From Planomonospora parontospora (lineage in GTDB: Bacteria; Actinomycetota; Actinomycetes; Streptosporangiales; Streptosporangiaceae), in NCBI GenBank assembly GCA_014647935.1, contig BMQD01000003.1, forward strand, positions 62,001-126,000: a stretch of DNA of 64,000 bases, in the 5' to 3' direction. This document shows, in pieces, positions 24,544 to 34,811 of this stretch (position 1 is the stretch's first letter; every line of letters begins with the position of its first letter). A program made the translations under genes and the position numbers. The notes under the pieces were generated by a model. It saw nothing but the letters and a program-made list of their open reading frames with translations, did not search any database and was not told the DNA's origin.

Positions 24544-25819
24544 CGCCGGCCTCGCCGTCCGGATCGGGCCCGCCGCCGGGGGCGGGTTCGCCGCCAGGGC
24601 CGCGCCGGCCTCCGCCGGAGCCGCGCTCGCCGTCGAAGAGGGGCAGCCCCGGGACGAGCAGGGCGAGGAGCGGCAGGAGGGCGGTGGCGGCGCTGACGGT
24701 CAGGAAGAGGTCGGGGCCCAGCGACTCCGAGAGCGGCACCGCCAGCGCCAGGCCGAACGGGCTCATGCTCAGTGCCGCCATCCACTCCAGGGAGGCCACG
24801 CGGGCCTGCCGGTCGGACCGGACGGTGCGCAGCATGCCGATGATCCACTCGATGGCGGAGATCTCCAGGCCGATCCCGGCCAGCAGGTAGCAGGCGAACA
24901 CCCAGCCCGGCACGATCGGCTCCATCAGGGCCAGGGGCACGAGGCCGTACGGCAGGAGCCCGGCCATGGCGACGAGGCCGGGGCGCCGGGGCGACAGGCG
25001 CATGGCGGCGACCGCGCCGATCAGGCCGCCGAGCGAGAGCGCCGCCAGGGTGAGGCCGTACATCCCGTCCAGCGGGGACCGGTACGGCGACGCGGTGGTG
25101 ACCGGGAGCAGCACCTGGGCGGGGGCCACGATGAAGGTCTGGTGCAGTGCCGTGACGGAGATCACAACGGCCATCCAGGGGCGGCGGGAGACCTCGGCGA
25201 CGCCTTCGCGGATCTCGACGGAGACCGGGAGCCGGAGCTCGTGGGCGGCGGGGGGTTCGTGGACCCGGCGGAGCAGCAGGGCGCTGGCCGCGAAGCCCGC
25301 CACCGCGAACCAGAGCGCCGCCCGCGGGCCCAGGACGGTGACCGTCAGGGCGCCGACGACGGAACCGGTGACGGCGCCGATCCGCCAGGACGCGCTGGTC
25401 AGGCCGACGCCGGTGCGGTGCAGGCCCGTCGGGAGCACGGAGGCGAGGCAGGCCTGGAAGGCGGGCCGGAAGAAGGCCTCGGTGCCGCCGGCGAGGAAGA
25501 CGGCGGTGCCGAGCACGGCGGGCGCGGGGGAGGGCCAGAGGGCCACGGCGGCGACGATCAGCAGCAGGACGCACTGGGAGACCGCCATCACGGACTTGCG
25601 GGGCAGCCGGTCGGCCCAGACGCCGCCGAAGACGGCGAAGGCCACCAGGGCCACCAGGCGCCCGGCGAGCACCACTCCGACGGCCGAGCCGTCCGGGTCG
25701 CCGGCGAGGAGTGCGGTCACCACGGCGATGGGGAAGACGTGGTCCGAGGCCACCGAAGCGGTCAGACTCCACCAGAGCAGACGAAACGGGCGCTCTCGCC
25801 ATACGTCGCGGGCCCCCAT
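24428..25819 (-). CDS. MFS transporter
   Basis: 463 residues with 12 TM segments. '[17 protein letters not shown]' between TM2 and TM3 is the MFS loop motif, and '[20 protein letters not shown]' near residue 100 is typical of the MFS_3/enterobactin-exporter-like group. The final ~60 residues are Gly/Pro/Ser-rich and overlap the dcd 3' end; this tail probably arose by stop-codon loss. Substrate unknown; drug or siderophore export is typical. Confidence 0.88.
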   Translation of the reverse strand: MGARDVWRERPFRLLWWSLTASVASDHVFPIAVVTALLAGDPDGSAVGVVLAGRLVALVAFAVFGGVWADRLPRKSVMAVSQCVLLLIVAAVALWPSPAPAVLGTAVFLAGGTEAFFRPAFQACLASVLPTGLHRTGVGLTSASWRIGAVTGSVVGALTVTVLGPRAALWFAVAGFAASALLLRRVHEPPAAHELRLPVSVEIREGVAEVSRRPWMAVVISVTALHQTFIVAPAQVLLPVTTASPYRSPLDGMYGLTLAALSLGGLIGAVAAMRLSPRRPGLVAMAGLLPYGLVPLALMEPIVPGWVFACYLLAGIGLEISAIEWIIGMLRTVRSDRQARVASLEWMAALSMSPFGLALAVPLSESLGPDLFLTVSAATALLPLLALLVPGLPLFDGERGSGGGRRGPGGEPAPGGGPDPDGEAGVRSGSGGSSGGSGSESGPAGPGSGNRTSRNRRDASPAS

Positions 25820-26026
25820 GTGCTATCAGTATTCGCCATAAGATGGTCAAAGACCAGCAAAACGGTCGGCGGAAAGATGCCGCCAAAGCTCACCGATCCG
25901 CGTGTCGCTGCGCATACAGGGGGTAGCGACAGGGAGAAGAGTGGGCCTCTAGCGGGTGAAGTTCGCATTTCCGCTGGTAACCCTTACTCTTCTCTGCGGA
26001 CCATCCCCGCACATCTGGAGATCGAC

Positions 26027-26644
26027 GTGCGCCTGCGTCTCACACCTAGTGAGGACAGCTACTACGACTTGTTCGCCGACTCGGCGAACAACCTCGTCAC
26101 AGCGTCCCGGCTGCTGGTAGAGATCATTAGTGAAGGATCGGACAGGGAGGCCCTGGCCGAGAAGATGCGCGCGTGTGAGCACGCGGGTGACGAGCGCACC
26201 CACGCGATCATGAACCGCCTCAACGAGAGCTTCATCACGCCCTTCGACCGCGAGGACATCTACCGTCTCGCGGCCAACCTGGACGACGTGATGGACTTCA
26301 TGGAGGCCGCCGCGGACCTCATCGTCCTCTACCAGATCGACCACCTTCCCAAGGAGGTCGTCGGGCAGGTCGAGGTCCTGGAGCGCGCCGCCGAGCTGAC
26401 CGCCGAGGCCATGCCGCGGCTGCGCTCGATGCGCAACCTGAACGAGTACTGGATCGAGGTCAACCGCCTGGAGAACCAGGCCGACCAGGTCTACCGCCGC
26501 CTGCTGGCCAAGCTCTTCAGCGGTGAGTACGACGCGCTCACCGTCATGAAGATGAAGGAAGTCATCGACCAGCTGGAGGGCGCCGCCGACGCCTTCGAGC
26601 ACGTGGCGAACACGATCGAGTCGATCGCGGTCAAGGAAAGCTAA
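26027..26644 (+). CDS. DUF47/PhoU-like phosphate-transport accessory protein
   Basis: 205 residues from GTG 26027 with GGAG six bases upstream. The all-helical DUF47 pattern is clear: 'FADSANNLVTASRLLVEII', 'CEHAGDERTHAIMNRLNESF' and 'PFDREDIYRLAANLDDVMD' (the E/DxxxD metal site). Such proteins pair with Pit transporters and modulate phosphate uptake. The next gene starts one base after its stop, so they are co-translated. Confidence 0.92.
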   Translation: MRLRLTPSEDSYYDLFADSANNLVTASRLLVEIISEGSDREALAEKMRACEHAGDERTHAIMNRLNESFITPFDREDIYRLAANLDDVMDFMEAAADLIVLYQIDHLPKEVVGQVEVLERAAELTAEAMPRLRSMRNLNEYWIEVNRLENQADQVYRRLLAKLFSGEYDALTVMKMKEVIDQLEGAADAFEHVANTIESIAVKES

Positions 26645-27649
26645 GTGGACCTCTCGCTCGCCCTGGTCATCGGGGTGGTGGTCGTGGCGCTGATCTTCGA
26701 CTACACCAACGGCTTCCACGACGCCGCGAACGCGATCGCGACCTCGGTCTCGACCCGCGCGCTGACTCCGAGGGCCGCACTGTTCATGGCCGCGGCGATG
26801 AACTTCCTGGGCGCCCACCTCGGCACCCAGGTGGCGTCGACCGTCGGCAAGGGCATCATCGACGCCCCCCAGGGGTCACACGGCCTGGTGATCGTGTGCG
26901 CCGGGCTGATCGGCGCGATCACCTGGAACATGGTCACCTGGTACTTCGGGTTGCCCTCCTCCAGCAGCCACGCGCTGATCGGCGGACTGATCGGTTCGGC
27001 GCTCGCCTCGACCAGCGTCATCCACTGGGACGGGGTGGTGGACAAGGTCGTCATCCCGATGATCCTCTCCCCGCTGGTCGGCTTCACGCTGGCCGGCGCC
27101 ATCATGATCGGGATCCTGTGGGCCTTCCGGCGGGCCCACCCGGGCAGGGCCAACCGCGGCTTCCGGCACGCCCAGACGCTCTCGGCGGCGGCCATGGCCC
27201 TCGGCCACGGCCTGCAGGACGCGCAGAAGACCATGGGTGTGATCTTCCTGGCGCTCGTGGTCGGCGGCCACGTCCAGGAGAACGACCCGATCCCGCAGTG
27301 GGTCATCCTGGCCGCCGCCACGGCGATCTCGCTGGGCACCTACGCGGGGGGCTGGCGGATCATGCGCACCCTCGGCCGCCGGATCATCGCCCTGGACCCC
27401 CCGCAGGGGTTCGCGGCCGAGGCGGCCGCCTCGACCGTCCTGTACGGCGCGGCGATCGGCTTCGGCGCGCCGATCTCCACCACCCACACCATCACCAGCG
27501 CCATCATGGGCGTGGGCGCGACCAAGCGCCTGTCGGCCGTGCGCTGGGGCGTGGCGGGCAACATCGTGACCGCCTGGATCCTCACGATCCCGGCCGCCGC
27601 GCTGGTGGCCGCGCTGTCGTACTACGCGCTGCACTGGATGGTCGAGTAG
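26645..27649 (+). CDS. Inorganic phosphate transporter, Pit family
   Basis: 334 residues, about 10 TM segments. The duplicated PHO-4 signature is present: 'TNGFHDAANAIATSVSTRAL' near the N-terminus and 'GFGAPISTTHTITSAIMGVG' near residue 280, with 'GLPSSSSHALIGGLIGSAL' in the middle. Low-affinity H+/metal-phosphate symport across the plasma membrane. GTG at 26645 directly follows the DUF47 stop. Confidence 0.95.
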   Translation: MDLSLALVIGVVVVALIFDYTNGFHDAANAIATSVSTRALTPRAALFMAAAMNFLGAHLGTQVASTVGKGIIDAPQGSHGLVIVCAGLIGAITWNMVTWYFGLPSSSSHALIGGLIGSALASTSVIHWDGVVDKVVIPMILSPLVGFTLAGAIMIGILWAFRRAHPGRANRGFRHAQTLSAAAMALGHGLQDAQKTMGVIFLALVVGGHVQENDPIPQWVILAAATAISLGTYAGGWRIMRTLGRRIIALDPPQGFAAEAAASTVLYGAAIGFGAPISTTHTITSAIMGVGATKRLSAVRWGVAGNIVTAWILTIPAAALVAALSYYALHWMVE

Positions 27650-27664
27650 CCGTCCGGTGAGCGG

Positions 27665-27704
27665 GGCGCCGGCCGCCCGGGGGAGACCCCGGGCGGCCGG
27701 CGCC
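27665..27704 (+). terminator. Terminator of the Pit operon
   Basis: An 18-base perfect inverted repeat (27665-27682 with 27687-27704) and a GAGA tetraloop, followed by TTCTC. It lies 16 bases after the Pit stop codon. Confidence 0.8.
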
Positions 27705-27787
27705 TTCTCATGCCGGGCCCGCTCCGTTTCCCGGGCCCGCTCCGCTTCCCGCGACCCCTCCGCTTTCCGGGCCCCCTCCGAGGCCGG

Positions 27788-28711
27788 TCACCTCCGGTAC
27801 ATCACGTCGGTGTCCCAGCGGGTGAAGCCCAGCCCCTGGTAGAGGCGGACCGCCCAGGCGTTGTCCTCGTCGACGTAGAGCAGCACCTCGGCCAGGCCGC
27901 GCGAGCGCAGGTGCTCCAGGCCCGCCAGGGTCAGCGACCGGCCCAGCCCGGCGCCCTGCTCGGCCGGGTCCACCCCGACCACGTAGACCTCGCCGATCGG
28001 CTCGTCGCCCCGTCCGCCGCCGGTGTCGTGCACCTTCGTCCAGTGGAAGCCCGCCAGCCGCTCGCCGCGCACCGCGAGGAAGAAGCCCGCCGGGTCGAAC
28101 CACGGCTCCTGCTCACGCAGCCTCAGGTCGTCCAGCGTCCAGGAACCCTGCTCCGGGTGGTGGGCGAACGCCAGGGCGTTCAGCGCCACCCAGGCCTCGC
28201 CGTCGGCCGCCGGGTCGAAGGTGCGCAGCCTTACGCCGTCGGGGAGCGTGAAACCGGGGAGGGGGGCCGCGTGCGGGCCGGAGAGCGGGCGCCGCATCTG
28301 CCACAGCGACCGGACCTTCACCAGGCCCAGCGACCTCGCCAGCGCCTCCGCCCCCGGGTGGCCGCCGTGCGCCCAGACCCGGACCGCCTTCCTGTTCCGG
28401 TCCCGGTCCTGGACGCACCGGAACAGGAGGCTGCCGTGGCCCCGCCGCCGGAAGGCCGGATGGATCACCAGCTCGGCGCTCGGGCCCTCGGCGGGGTCCG
28501 ACAGGTCCACGTGCGCGTAGCCCGCGAGGTCGCCTCCGGCGTACAGGAGCGCGGCCTCCGCGTGCTCGCCGCCGCCGCGGCGCAGTTGCAGCATCGCGTG
28601 CTCGTTGAGGGGGCGGACCCCGTCGGCCTCCGTGGCGGCCGCGACCAGCGCGAGCACGGCGGCCACCTCCCGCTCGTCGAGTCGTTCCCGGTGTTCCACA
28701 CGCACGTCCAT
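27788..28711 (-). CDS. mshD: Mycothiol synthase (acetyl-CoA:Cys-GlcN-Ins acetyltransferase)
   Basis: 307 residues with two tandem GNAT domains, the MshD layout. The C-terminal GNAT site is 'DPAEQGAGLGRSLTLAGLEH' and ends 'LYVDEDNAWAVRLYQGLGF' then 'DVMYRR'. The N-terminal half carries 'AFRRRGHGSLLFRCV'. The enzyme performs the last step of mycothiol synthesis, which marks the organism as an actinobacterium. ATG at 28711 is seven bases after TAGAGT, consistent with a leaderless mRNA. Confidence 0.95.
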   Translation of the reverse strand: MDVRVEHRERLDEREVAAVLALVAAATEADGVRPLNEHAMLQLRRGGGEHAEAALLYAGGDLAGYAHVDLSDPAEGPSAELVIHPAFRRRGHGSLLFRCVQDRDRNRKAVRVWAHGGHPGAEALARSLGLVKVRSLWQMRRPLSGPHAAPLPGFTLPDGVRLRTFDPAADGEAWVALNALAFAHHPEQGSWTLDDLRLREQEPWFDPAGFFLAVRGERLAGFHWTKVHDTGGGRGDEPIGEVYVVGVDPAEQGAGLGRSLTLAGLEHLRSRGLAEVLLYVDEDNAWAVRLYQGLGFTRWDTDVMYRR

Positions 28712-28842
28712 GTCCTGGACTCTAGAACCCCTCCGGGCCACCGAGATCGCCGGGGACTGGCAAAAGACGCCATCTCCCGGCCAGATGAATCGTTACCTTG
28801 CGGACATTCGATGCATAGATAACGGCTCTAGTGTCGTGTTTC

Positions 28843-30636
28843 ATGATGTCCCGTTCCTTCCAGCGGTTGGCCATGGCCGGCGTCCTCGCCTCCGCCGGCC
28901 TCGTGCTCGTGACGGGACCGGCCGAGGCGGGCAACAAGCCCGCCAAGACGGTGCCGGTCCGCCTCCTGTCCCTCAACGACTTCCACGGCCACCTGGAGCC
29001 CCCGACCGGGTCCTCGGGCCGGATGGTCGACGAGACCGGCGCCACGGTCGACGCCGGCGGCGCGGCCTACGCGGCCACCCACCTCAAGCAGCTCACCGAC
29101 AAGAACACGCTGAAGGTCGCCCAGGGCGACCTGATCGGCGCCACCCCGCTGATCTCCGCGGCCTTCCACGACGAGCCGTCGGTCGAGTTCCTCGGCAAGG
29201 TGGGCGTCACCACCTCGGCGGTGGGCAACCACGAGTTCGACGAGGGCTACGCCGAGCTCCGGCGCATCATGAAGGGCGGCTGCCACCCGGTGGACGGCTG
29301 CTCGCCCGCCGGCACCTGGAAGGGCGCCGAGTACGACTACATCGGCGCCAACGTGATCCTCAAGCGGGGCGGCACCGGCGCCGAGAAGGACGCGCTCGCC
29401 GCGCTCGGCGGGAACGGCTCCTCGCTCCGCAGCCTGCTGCGGCAGTACGGCGTCCCGGCGCTGCCCCCCGTCTCCATCCGCTGGATGAACGGCGTGCCGA
29501 TCGGCTTCATCGGCCTGGTCACCAAGACCACCCCGAACATCGTCACCGCCGAGGGCATCAAGGACCTGGAGTTCGTCGACGAGGTCAAGGCCGCGAACGT
29601 CGCCTCCAGGCTGCTCAAGCTGGTCGGCGTCAAGGCGCAGGTCGTGCTGGTGCACGAGGGCGACCAGGTCACCGCGGGCCAGTCGCCCGACGCGTGCAGC
29701 GCCCAGCCCGGCGCGGGCAACCGCATCGCCACCCAGGTGGACGCCGAGATCGACATGATCCTCAGCGGCCACTCGCACCAGGCGTACCTGTGCACGGTCG
29801 CCGACCCGAAGGGCAACCAGCGCCTCTACAGCCAGGGCGGCTCGTTCGGCCGGGTGATCACCAAGGTCGACTTCCGGGTCGACGTCCGCACCCGTGACGT
29901 GGTCCGCTCCTCCGTGGCCGCCGACAACCAGGTCGTGACCCGGACGGTCACCCCCGACCCGGAGATCTCCGCGTTCGTCCAGACCTGGAAGGACCGCGTC
30001 GCCACGGTCGCGAACAAGCCGATCGGGAAGATCACCGCGGACATCACGAACACGGCCGCGCCCTCCGGCGAGTCCCCGCTGGGCAACCTCATCGCCGACG
30101 GCCAGCTGGCCGCCGCGAGGACCGGCGGCAACGCCCAGATCGCGCTGATGAACCCGGGCGGCGTCCGGGCGAGCCTCACCTACCCGAGCTCCCCCGCGGG
30201 CGAGGGCGACGGCGTCGTGACCTACGGCGAGGCCTTCACGGTCCAGCCGTTCAACAACCTCCTGCAGGTGGTCACCCTCACCGGCGCCCAGCTCAAGACG
30301 CTCCTGGAGCAGCAGTTCCCCGGCGGCCCCAACAACCAGGCCTTCACCAAGATCCTGCAGCCGTCGTCGAACCTGACCTACTCCTACAGCGCGAGCGCGG
30401 CGTGGGGCTCGAAGGTCTCCGACATCAAGATCGACGGGGTCGCCGTGACGGACACCCAGACGATCCGGGTCGCCGCCAACAACTTCCTCGTCGGCGGCGG
30501 TGACGCCTTCGCCGCCTTCACGCAGGGCACCGACGTGTGGAGCGGCCCGCTCGACATCGACGCGTTCGCCGCCTACTTCGCGGCGAACCCGGTGATCGCG
30601 CCGCCGACCCCGAACCACATCACGGTCCTGCCGTAG
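28843..30636 (+). CDS. Secreted 5'-nucleotidase / UshA-type metallophosphatase
   Basis: 597 residues with a signal peptide ending near 'PAEAG'. The calcineurin-like domain shows 'LLSLNDFHGHLEP', 'QGDLIGATPL', 'VGNHEFDEG', 'LVHEGDQ' and 'LSGHSHQAY'. The C-terminal 5'-nucleotidase domain includes 'SPLGNLIADGQLAAA' and 'MNPGGVRASL'. It would release phosphate and nucleosides outside the cell, sensible next to Pit. Start uncertain: ATG 28843, ATG 28846 or GTG 28831; TAGATA upstream may be the -10. Confidence 0.92.
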   Translation: MMSRSFQRLAMAGVLASAGLVLVTGPAEAGNKPAKTVPVRLLSLNDFHGHLEPPTGSSGRMVDETGATVDAGGAAYAATHLKQLTDKNTLKVAQGDLIGATPLISAAFHDEPSVEFLGKVGVTTSAVGNHEFDEGYAELRRIMKGGCHPVDGCSPAGTWKGAEYDYIGANVILKRGGTGAEKDALAALGGNGSSLRSLLRQYGVPALPPVSIRWMNGVPIGFIGLVTKTTPNIVTAEGIKDLEFVDEVKAANVASRLLKLVGVKAQVVLVHEGDQVTAGQSPDACSAQPGAGNRIATQVDAEIDMILSGHSHQAYLCTVADPKGNQRLYSQGGSFGRVITKVDFRVDVRTRDVVRSSVAADNQVVTRTVTPDPEISAFVQTWKDRVATVANKPIGKITADITNTAAPSGESPLGNLIADGQLAAARTGGNAQIALMNPGGVRASLTYPSSPAGEGDGVVTYGEAFTVQPFNNLLQVVTLTGAQLKTLLEQQFPGGPNNQAFTKILQPSSNLTYSYSASAAWGSKVSDIKIDGVAVTDTQTIRVAANNFLVGGGDAFAAFTQGTDVWSGPLDIDAFAAYFAANPVIAPPTPNHITVLP

Positions 30637-30660
30637 GGGAGCGCGACGGCCCGAACGAGA

Positions 30661-30695
30661 GAAGGGGCCCGCCGGACCGTCCGGCGGGCCCCTTC
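30661..30695 (+). terminator. Terminator after the 5'-nucleotidase gene
   Basis: GAAGGGGCCCGCCGG (30661-30675) pairs with CCGGCGGGCCCCTTC (30681-30695) across a 5-base loop, 24 bases after the stop. Confidence 0.75.
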
Positions 30696-30867
30696 CCGCG
30701 TCCGCCTCCGGCGGCCGGGTCGTACGGGACGGGTGGTACGGCGGGCGGGGTGGTACGGCGGGCCTCGCGGACTCCGCGGCGGAGGTCCGTAGCGGGGACC
30801 GGCTCGACGGTTGAGGTCCGCGGCAGGGACCGGCTCGGCGGCAGGGGCCGCGGCGGGGACCGCCGGC

Positions 30868-31581
30868 TCAGTGGTGGGCCGGCTCGCGCTCCTCGGCGGC
30901 CTCGCCGCCGCGCTCGGGGACGAACCGGTAGCCGACGTTGCGGACCGTTCCGATCAGCGATTCGTACTCGGCGCCGAGCTTGGCGCGCAGCCGCCGGACG
31001 TGGACGTCCACGGTCCGGGTGCCGCCGAAGTAGTCGTAGCCCCAGACCTCCTGGAGCAGCTGGGCCCGGGTGAAGACCCGGCCGGGATGCTGCGCGAGGT
31101 ACTTCAGGAGCTCGAACTCCTTGAAGGTCAGGTCCAGCGCCCGGCCGCGGAGCCGGGCGGTGTAGGTGGCCTCGTCGATCGAGAGGTCGCCGCTGCGGAT
31201 CTCGTCCGGGACCTCCTCGGCGGCGGACAGGTTCATCCGGCCCACGGCCATCCGGAGGCGGGCCTCGACCTCGGCGGGCCCGGCGCTGTCGAGGATGACG
31301 TCGTCGGCTCCCCACTCGGCGGTCATCGCGGCCAGGCCGCCCTCGGTGACGATCACCAGGAGGGGGCAGTCGAGGCCGGTGGTGCGCAGCAGCCGGCACA
31401 GGCTCTTGGCCTGGACCAGCTCGCGGCGCGCGTCCACCAGCACGGCGTCGGCGGGCGCCGCGTCGAGCAGCGCGGACGCCTCGGCGGGCGCGACCCGGAC
31501 CGAGTGCAGCAGCAGACCCAGGGCCGGAAGCACCTCGGCCGACGGCTGCAGGGCATTGGTAAGAAGCAGGAGGTTGCTCAC
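30868..31581 (-). CDS. glnR: GlnR-like orphan OmpR-family nitrogen regulator
   Basis: 237 residues from GTG 31581 with AAGGAG upstream. The receiver-like N-terminus '[20 protein letters not shown]' is characteristic of actinobacterial GlnR and needs no cognate kinase. The winged-helix C-terminus contains '[20 protein letters not shown]', '[20 protein letters not shown]' and '[12 protein letters not shown]'. GlnR controls ammonium assimilation and wider nitrogen and phosphate metabolism. The ORF can be extended to 31776, but that part lacks family similarity. Confidence 0.92.
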   Translation of the reverse strand: MSNLLLLTNALQPSAEVLPALGLLLHSVRVAPAEASALLDAAPADAVLVDARRELVQAKSLCRLLRTTGLDCPLLVIVTEGGLAAMTAEWGADDVILDSAGPAEVEARLRMAVGRMNLSAAEEVPDEIRSGDLSIDEATYTARLRGRALDLTFKEFELLKYLAQHPGRVFTRAQLLQEVWGYDYFGGTRTVDVHVRRLRAKLGAEYESLIGTVRNVGYRFVPERGGEAAEEREPAHH

Positions 31582-31855
31582 GTGCACTCCTTCGCCGGGC
31601 TCATTGGCAGGCTCTCGTGCGGGGCGCGCTCGGCCGGCTCGTCCACGATCGCCTCCTTCCCGCGTCTTGCCGGCGGTAGCCGTACGAAAACACGTAGGGA
31701 CCCGGGGGCTACGTCGCCCAGGTCCCGTAGTAGGCGAGGATATCCGAGAAGGGTCGGGCGTCCAGCGGACGTCCACCTGATGAACACGTGTTTCCCCGGT
31801 GGATTCGCCGTAATCAGATGTTGACCGAGCGTATGCCGGAAGGGGTGGTCGTCGG

Positions 31856-32107
31856 ATGGCCAGGGGCAGGATCCGCTACTGGGCGGCGGCGAAGGACGCG
31901 GCGGGCGTCGCGGAGGAGTCCTTCGAGGCCGCGGACCTGGCGGAGCTGGTGGTGAAGGTCACAGCGGGGAGGGAGGCGCTGGCCGTCGTGGTGCGCCGGT
32001 CGTCCTTCCTGGTGGACGGGAACCCGGTGGGCGCCCGGGCGCACGAGACGATCGTGCTCCCGGACGACGCGACGGTCGAGGTGCTGCCGCCCTTTGCCGG
32101 CGGCTGA
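31856..32107 (+). CDS. MoaD/ThiS-family small sulfur carrier
   Basis: 83 residues ending in the required 'PPFAGG' di-glycine. '[18 protein letters not shown]' and '[14 protein letters not shown]' match the beta-grasp fold. The C-terminal glycine would be adenylated and thiocarboxylated by a MoeB/ThiF-like enzyme, none of which is in this window. ATG at 31856 with GGAAGGGG upstream. Divergent from glnR. Confidence 0.88.
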   Translation: MARGRIRYWAAAKDAAGVAEESFEAADLAELVVKVTAGREALAVVVRRSSFLVDGNPVGARAHETIVLPDDATVEVLPPFAGG

Positions 32108-32364
32108 CGCGAGGCCCGGGCGGCACACGGTCCCCGGGCACGGTCCGATGCGTTCCGGGCGTACGGCCGGCGCGGTCCCGGGGTGCGGCCCGGCGGGTTC
32201 CGGGCGCACGGCCGGCATGGTCCCGGGGTGCCGGGGACACGGCCCTGCCGCGGAAACGTGACAGAGCCGGGCTCACGTTTCGGGTGAGATTGCCGGGGAA
32301 CGCGCCGCGGTGGCAATCTGGCCGGATCCGGGAACGGACACGGAAACGAACGACGGGAAGTCGG

Positions 32365-33045
32365 ATGCGCAAGCTGCTCGCTTTTCTGATCCTGCTGCTC
32401 GTTCTCCTCGCGATCCTGGACAGGGTCGCGGTCGCCGGGGTGGAGAAGGAGATCGCCACGCGGGCCACCGCGCGCTACGACCTGGCGGCCCCGCCGGAGG
32501 TGACCGTCCACGGCGTGCCGTTCCTGACCCAGGCCGTGGCCGGACGCTACGACGAGGTCGAGGTGAAGGTCGGCGCGCTGAACGCCGCGGGCGTCCGGCT
32601 GTCCGGCGTGGACGCCGTCCTGTACGGCGTGACCGCCCCCCTGTCCGACCTGGTGCTCCGCGCGGACCAGGTGGAGGTGCGCGCCGAGCGCGTGGTGGGC
32701 ACCGTGGTGGTCCCGGAGGCGACGCTGAACCAGCGGGCGCCCAAGGGGATGCAGGTCGACGTCTCCCCCTCCGGCCTCGACGTCGGCGGAGAGATCACCT
32801 TCCTCGGGCGGAAGGTGCCCGCGAAGGCCAGGATGAAGATCGAGCTGACCGAGAAGGGCCTGCGGCTCATCCCGGAGAAGGTCACCCTGGGCGGCGGCAT
32901 CACGGTGCCCGACCCCGAGCGGTTCCTCCGCTACGAGGTCCCGATCGGCAACCTGCCCTTCGGCCTGAAGTTCACCGAGGTGACGCCCGTGGCCGGAGGG
33001 CTGCGGATCACGGCGGAGGCGTCGGACGTCCCGCTGCAAGACTGA
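32365..33045 (+). CDS. LmeA-like DUF2993 protein
   Basis: 226 residues: an N-terminal membrane anchor 'LLAFLILLLVLLAILDRVA' then a DUF2993 domain ('VTVHGVPFLTQAVAGRYDEV', 'GVTAPLSDLVL'). In mycobacteria LmeA is a cell-envelope protein needed for lipomannan elongation, and its gene sits by the glnR-like gene and the thioredoxin/cysA genes, as here. ATG at 32365 with GGGAAG upstream; the longer frame from 32284 lacks a ribosome site. Confidence 0.85.
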   Translation: MRKLLAFLILLLVLLAILDRVAVAGVEKEIATRATARYDLAAPPEVTVHGVPFLTQAVAGRYDEVEVKVGALNAAGVRLSGVDAVLYGVTAPLSDLVLRADQVEVRAERVVGTVVVPEATLNQRAPKGMQVDVSPSGLDVGGEITFLGRKVPAKARMKIELTEKGLRLIPEKVTLGGGITVPDPERFLRYEVPIGNLPFGLKFTEVTPVAGGLRITAEASDVPLQD

Positions 33046-33272
33046 GCGGCCCGTGCCGGGCCGCGGCCCCCGTCCCCGCCCGTGGCGGCACCGCCGTCGC
33101 GGTGGCCGTGGCCGTCGCGGGTGTCCGGTGACGGCCGGGCCGCCGCCGACCCGGTCGGACGGCTGGGCCGGGCTGTCGCCGGTGACCGGGGCGGATGATT
33201 GTGCCGGGCCGCCGCCGACCGGGGCGGGTGACCGTGGCTGAACCGATCCGGCCCGCCGTACGTCGTGAGGGT

Positions 33273-33785
33273 GTGAGCCACGCCGGAACCGCCGACGAGC
33301 AGCTCGTCAGAGCGCTCTTCGACGAGCACGGCGGGCCGCTGTACGGCTACGTGCTGAGACTGACGGGCGACCCGGGGAGAGCGGAGGACGTCGTGCAGGA
33401 GACCCTGCTGCGGGCCTGGCGCCATCCCGACGCGCTCGGCGGGCGCTCGATCCGCGCGTGGCTGTTCACGGTGGCCCGCAACCTCGTCTTCGACCAGCAC
33501 CGGGCGCGCCGGGCCCGCCCGCCGGAGACGGGCGACGAGGCGCTGGCCGTGGTGCCCGCCGAGGACGAGCTGGAGCGGGCCGTGGAGTCCTGGGCGGTCG
33601 CCGAGGCGCTGGCCGCGCTCCGGCCCGAGCACCGCGAGGTGCTCACCGAGGTCTACTACCAGGGGAAGTCGGTCAAGGAGGCGGCCGAGGCGCTCGGCAT
33701 CCCCGCCGGGACGGTGAAGTCGCGCACGTACTACGCGCTGCGCGCGCTCAAGCTGGCGCTGGAGGAGCGGGGGCTCGCGCCATGA
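33273..33785 (+). CDS. ECF-type RNA polymerase sigma factor
   Basis: 170 residues. Region 2 is 'LFDEHGGPLYGYVLRLTGDP', 'RAEDVVQETLLRAWRHP' and 'RAWLFTVARNLVFDQHRARR'; region 4 is 'LRPEHREVLTEVYYQGKSVK' with 'IPAGTVKSRTYYALRALK'. The GTG at 33273 is chosen because third-codon G/C bias begins there; upstream in-frame GTGs (33228, 33234) sit in weakly biased codons. The stop overlaps the anti-sigma start (ATGA). Confidence 0.92.
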   Translation: MSHAGTADEQLVRALFDEHGGPLYGYVLRLTGDPGRAEDVVQETLLRAWRHPDALGGRSIRAWLFTVARNLVFDQHRARRARPPETGDEALAVVPAEDELERAVESWAVAEALAALRPEHREVLTEVYYQGKSVKEAAEALGIPAGTVKSRTYYALRALKLALEERGLAP

Positions 33786-34678
33786 CGATGAACTGTGACG
33801 AGGTGCGGATGTCCCTCGGGGTGTACGCCCTGGGCGCGCTGGACCCCGAGGAGCACGCCGCCGTGGAGGCGCATCTCGCCGGGTGCGGGGAGTGCCGGGC
33901 GGAGGCGGAGGAGCTGGCCGGGGTCGCCGGGTTCCTCGGCAGGGTCTCCCAGGAGGACGTGGTCCAGGTCGCCAGCCCGCCGCGTGCGGTGCTCGACCGG
34001 CTGCTCGACGCCCGGACCAGGCGGCGCCGCCGGACGGCCCGGACGCTGCTCGCGGTGGCGGCCTCGGTCGTGCTGGCCGGCGTCGGGGGGACCGTCTGGA
34101 TGGCGGCGGAGCGGTCCGCGCCGGAGATGTCGGCTGCCTCGGCCCCCGACTCCGGGGCCTCCGCTCCGTCGGCCGCTCCCGGCGCTTCGCAGTACGGAGC
34201 CTTCGGGGAGGACGCATCCGAGGACGCGGCGAGTGCCCCGCGCGACGGCGACGTCTCCCGCAAGGAGCGCGAACCCTCCCCGGACGCGGCCGTCCAGGCC
34301 GCGCCCAGTGAGTCGGCCGCGCAGGCCGCGCCCAGCGAGTCGGCCGGCCCGCAGATCATGCTGGACGCTCCGCAGGAGCCGCTGGTCAGGGAGGAGAAGA
34401 AGGGAGCCGTCCGGGCCCGGGTGACCGCCGTGCCCGGGGCGGGGGCGACCGCCGTCGAGGTGGTGGTCTCCGGGGTCGCCGAGGGCACCCGGTTCCGGCT
34501 GGACGCGGTCGACGCCGCCGGGAACCGCGAGACGGCCGGGAGCTGGACCGTCGACCAGGCCGCCTACGAGGAGTCGGGCCCCTTCCGCGGCTCGGTCACC
34601 ATCCCGCCGGGCGGCGTCGACAGGTTCGAGCTGGCCACCGTCGGCGGCAGGGTGCTGCTCGTCGTCCCGGCCCGCTGA
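33782..34678 (+). CDS. Zinc-finger anti-sigma factor
   Basis: 298 residues. The N-terminal zinc-anti-sigma motif is 'EEHAAVEAHLAGCGECRAEA' (His-x3-Cys-x2-Cys), followed by a single TM near 95-113, a low-complexity Ala/Ser/Pro linker with two 'AAPSESA' repeats, and a C-terminal extracytoplasmic domain including 'AVRARVTAVPGAGATAVEV'. It should hold the overlapping sigma factor at the membrane and release it on a redox or surface signal. Confidence 0.9.
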   Translation: MTMNCDEVRMSLGVYALGALDPEEHAAVEAHLAGCGECRAEAEELAGVAGFLGRVSQEDVVQVASPPRAVLDRLLDARTRRRRRTARTLLAVAASVVLAGVGGTVWMAAERSAPEMSAASAPDSGASAPSAAPGASQYGAFGEDASEDAASAPRDGDVSRKEREPSPDAAVQAAPSESAAQAAPSESAGPQIMLDAPQEPLVREEKKGAVRARVTAVPGAGATAVEVVVSGVAEGTRFRLDAVDAAGNRETAGSWTVDQAAYEESGPFRGSVTIPPGGVDRFELATVGGRVLLVVPAR

Positions 34679-34811
34679 CCCGCGCTCCCGCGCCCCGGAC
34701 CGGCTCCCGCGCCCCGGACCGGAGGCTGGCCCGGTCCGGAATCGGACCCGACCCGGTCCGGGCCGGACCGGACCGGGAATGGCCCGCGGCGGGCGGGCGT
34801 TGTCGTGCCCG

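Noticed and set aside
32110..32270. Possible gene in the GC-rich gap between moaD-like and lmeA-like genes
   Set aside because: The sequence is two imperfect copies of a GC-rich unit ('gttccgggcg.acggccggc') with no codon-bias signal or ribosome site.
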